Source of the DNA: Chloroflexota bacterium
Lineage (GTDB): Bacteria; Chloroflexota; Anaerolineae; B4-G1
Length of the DNA stretch: 5,584 bases
Direction of reading: 5' to 3'
Assembly (NCBI GenBank): GCA_003648125.1
Contig: QMOE01000193.1
Location: forward strand, 1-5,584
Below the pieces are notes generated by a model that saw nothing but the letters and a program-made list of their open reading frames with translations, made no database searches and had not been told where the DNA came from. Below are positions 5,216-5,584 of the stretch, piece after piece. Each line of letters begins with the position of its first letter. Position 1 is the stretch's first letter. A program made the position numbers and the translations under genes.

Positions 5216-5584
5216 TCAGTCTGCCGGCAAGTAGCGCGATATGCCGCGATAGGTGCCGAACCACAGCGCCCCGTCGGGGGCCACGGCGATGGACTGGACG
5301 TAGCCCGCCAGGCCATCGGCGGTGGTGAAGGTGGTCCAGGTCTCCCCGTCGTAGCGGGAGACGCCGCCGTAGGTGCCGACCCAGAGCACGCCATCGGAAG
5401 CCACGGCGATGGCGTCGACATAGTCATCCGCCAGGCCGTCGTCTTTGGTGTAGGTGGTCCAGTTCTCGCCGTCGAGACGAGAGACGCCGCCGCCATAGGT
5501 ACCGACCCAGACCGCACCATCAGGCCCCACAGCGACGGCAGTGACCTCGTTATCCACCGAATAGGAGCGCCAACTCTCGCCGTC
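5216..5584 (-). CDS. C-terminal part of a beta-propeller (Reg_prop-like repeat) protein
   Basis: The minus-strand frame is open from the right edge to the TGA at 5218-5216, giving 122 residues; the start lies beyond the window. It consists of three units beginning DGE(S/N/T)W. Each runs through a polar turn (usually ADGL or DDGL), a V-x-(A/S)-I/V-AV-x-(P/S)-DG segment and a LWVGTYGGVSRY strand. This 37-41 residue pattern is that of the two-component-regulator propeller repeat (PF07494), whose units form blades of a beta-propeller used in ligand or surface sensing. The protein ends with SRYLPAD straight after the last repeat, so no histidine kinase or membrane domain follows, unlike the hybrid sensors where this repeat was defined. 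It may be exported or the sensory part of a larger protein; the N-terminus is needed to tell. An internal GTG at 5557 is not the real start because the repeat continues across it. Confidence 0.85.
   Translation of the reverse strand, partial: DGESWRSYSVDNEVTAVAVGPDGAVWVGTYGGGVSRLDGENWTTYTKDDGLADDYVDAIAVASDGVLWVGTYGGVSRYDGETWTTFTTADGLAGYVQSIAVAPDGALWFGTYRGISRYLPAD
5219..5584 (-). repeat. Tandem coding repeat, about 110-130 bp unit, three copies
   Basis: Units begin at 5584 (cut by the window edge), 5473 and 5350. They share long runs at DNA level, for example the GGGTCGG(T/C)ACCTA and GT(C/A)GGC... strand-forming stretches around WVGTYGG. The similarity suggests recent duplication or gene conversion among the propeller blades. 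Confidence 0.7.

Overview
The window is GC-rich, tightly packed bacterial chromosome with metabolic genes and no phage, plasmid or CRISPR signature. A eukaryote-like long 6-phosphogluconate dehydrogenase, a PPi-type phosphofructokinase, a propeller-repeat protein and short dispersed inverted repeats of the AAACCTGGCAGGTCT kind together suggest a member of the Chloroflexota (Anaerolineae-like). That placement is inference from impression, not from any marker gene.

Layout. (a) 1-330, plus strand: C-terminal end of a gene that begins upstream, probably a lactate-racemase-domain (DUF2088/LarA-like) protein. (b) 321-1022, minus strand: a lone nucleotidyltransferase-fold protein that converges on the first gene with a 10-bp overlap of the two 3' ends. 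Its promoter is the best in the window (TTGACA, 17-bp spacer, TACAAT), and a 13-bp palindrome covers its -35 box. (c) 1090-3851, plus strand: a two-gene operon of gnd (6-phosphogluconate dehydrogenase) and a PPi-type 6-phosphofructokinase. The genes are 11 bp apart and the second ribosome binding site overlaps the gnd stop codon. (d) 3867-4625, minus strand: a membrane protein of the YdjM/DUF457 putative metal-dependent hydrolase family with a large soluble insertion. A GTG start behind a strong Shine-Dalgarno fits best. (e) 4626-5215: about 590 bp without a convincing gene. It holds a promoter and leader for (d), a strong hairpin terminator on the minus strand, further small hairpins, a 10-bp direct repeat and a widely spaced 15-bp inverted repeat. 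(f) 5216-5584, minus strand: C-terminal end of a beta-propeller protein built from about 40-residue repeats, continuing past the right edge.

Only the gnd/PFK pair has an evident shared role: central sugar metabolism, with the oxidative pentose phosphate pathway (NADPH, ribulose-5-phosphate) transcribed together with the fructose-6-phosphate/fructose-1,6-bisphosphate step. The other genes look like independent units. I found no clear sign of a new multi-gene system. The points most worth checking are the palindrome-covered divergent promoter, the unusual YdjM-like protein and the structured gap at 4626-5215.
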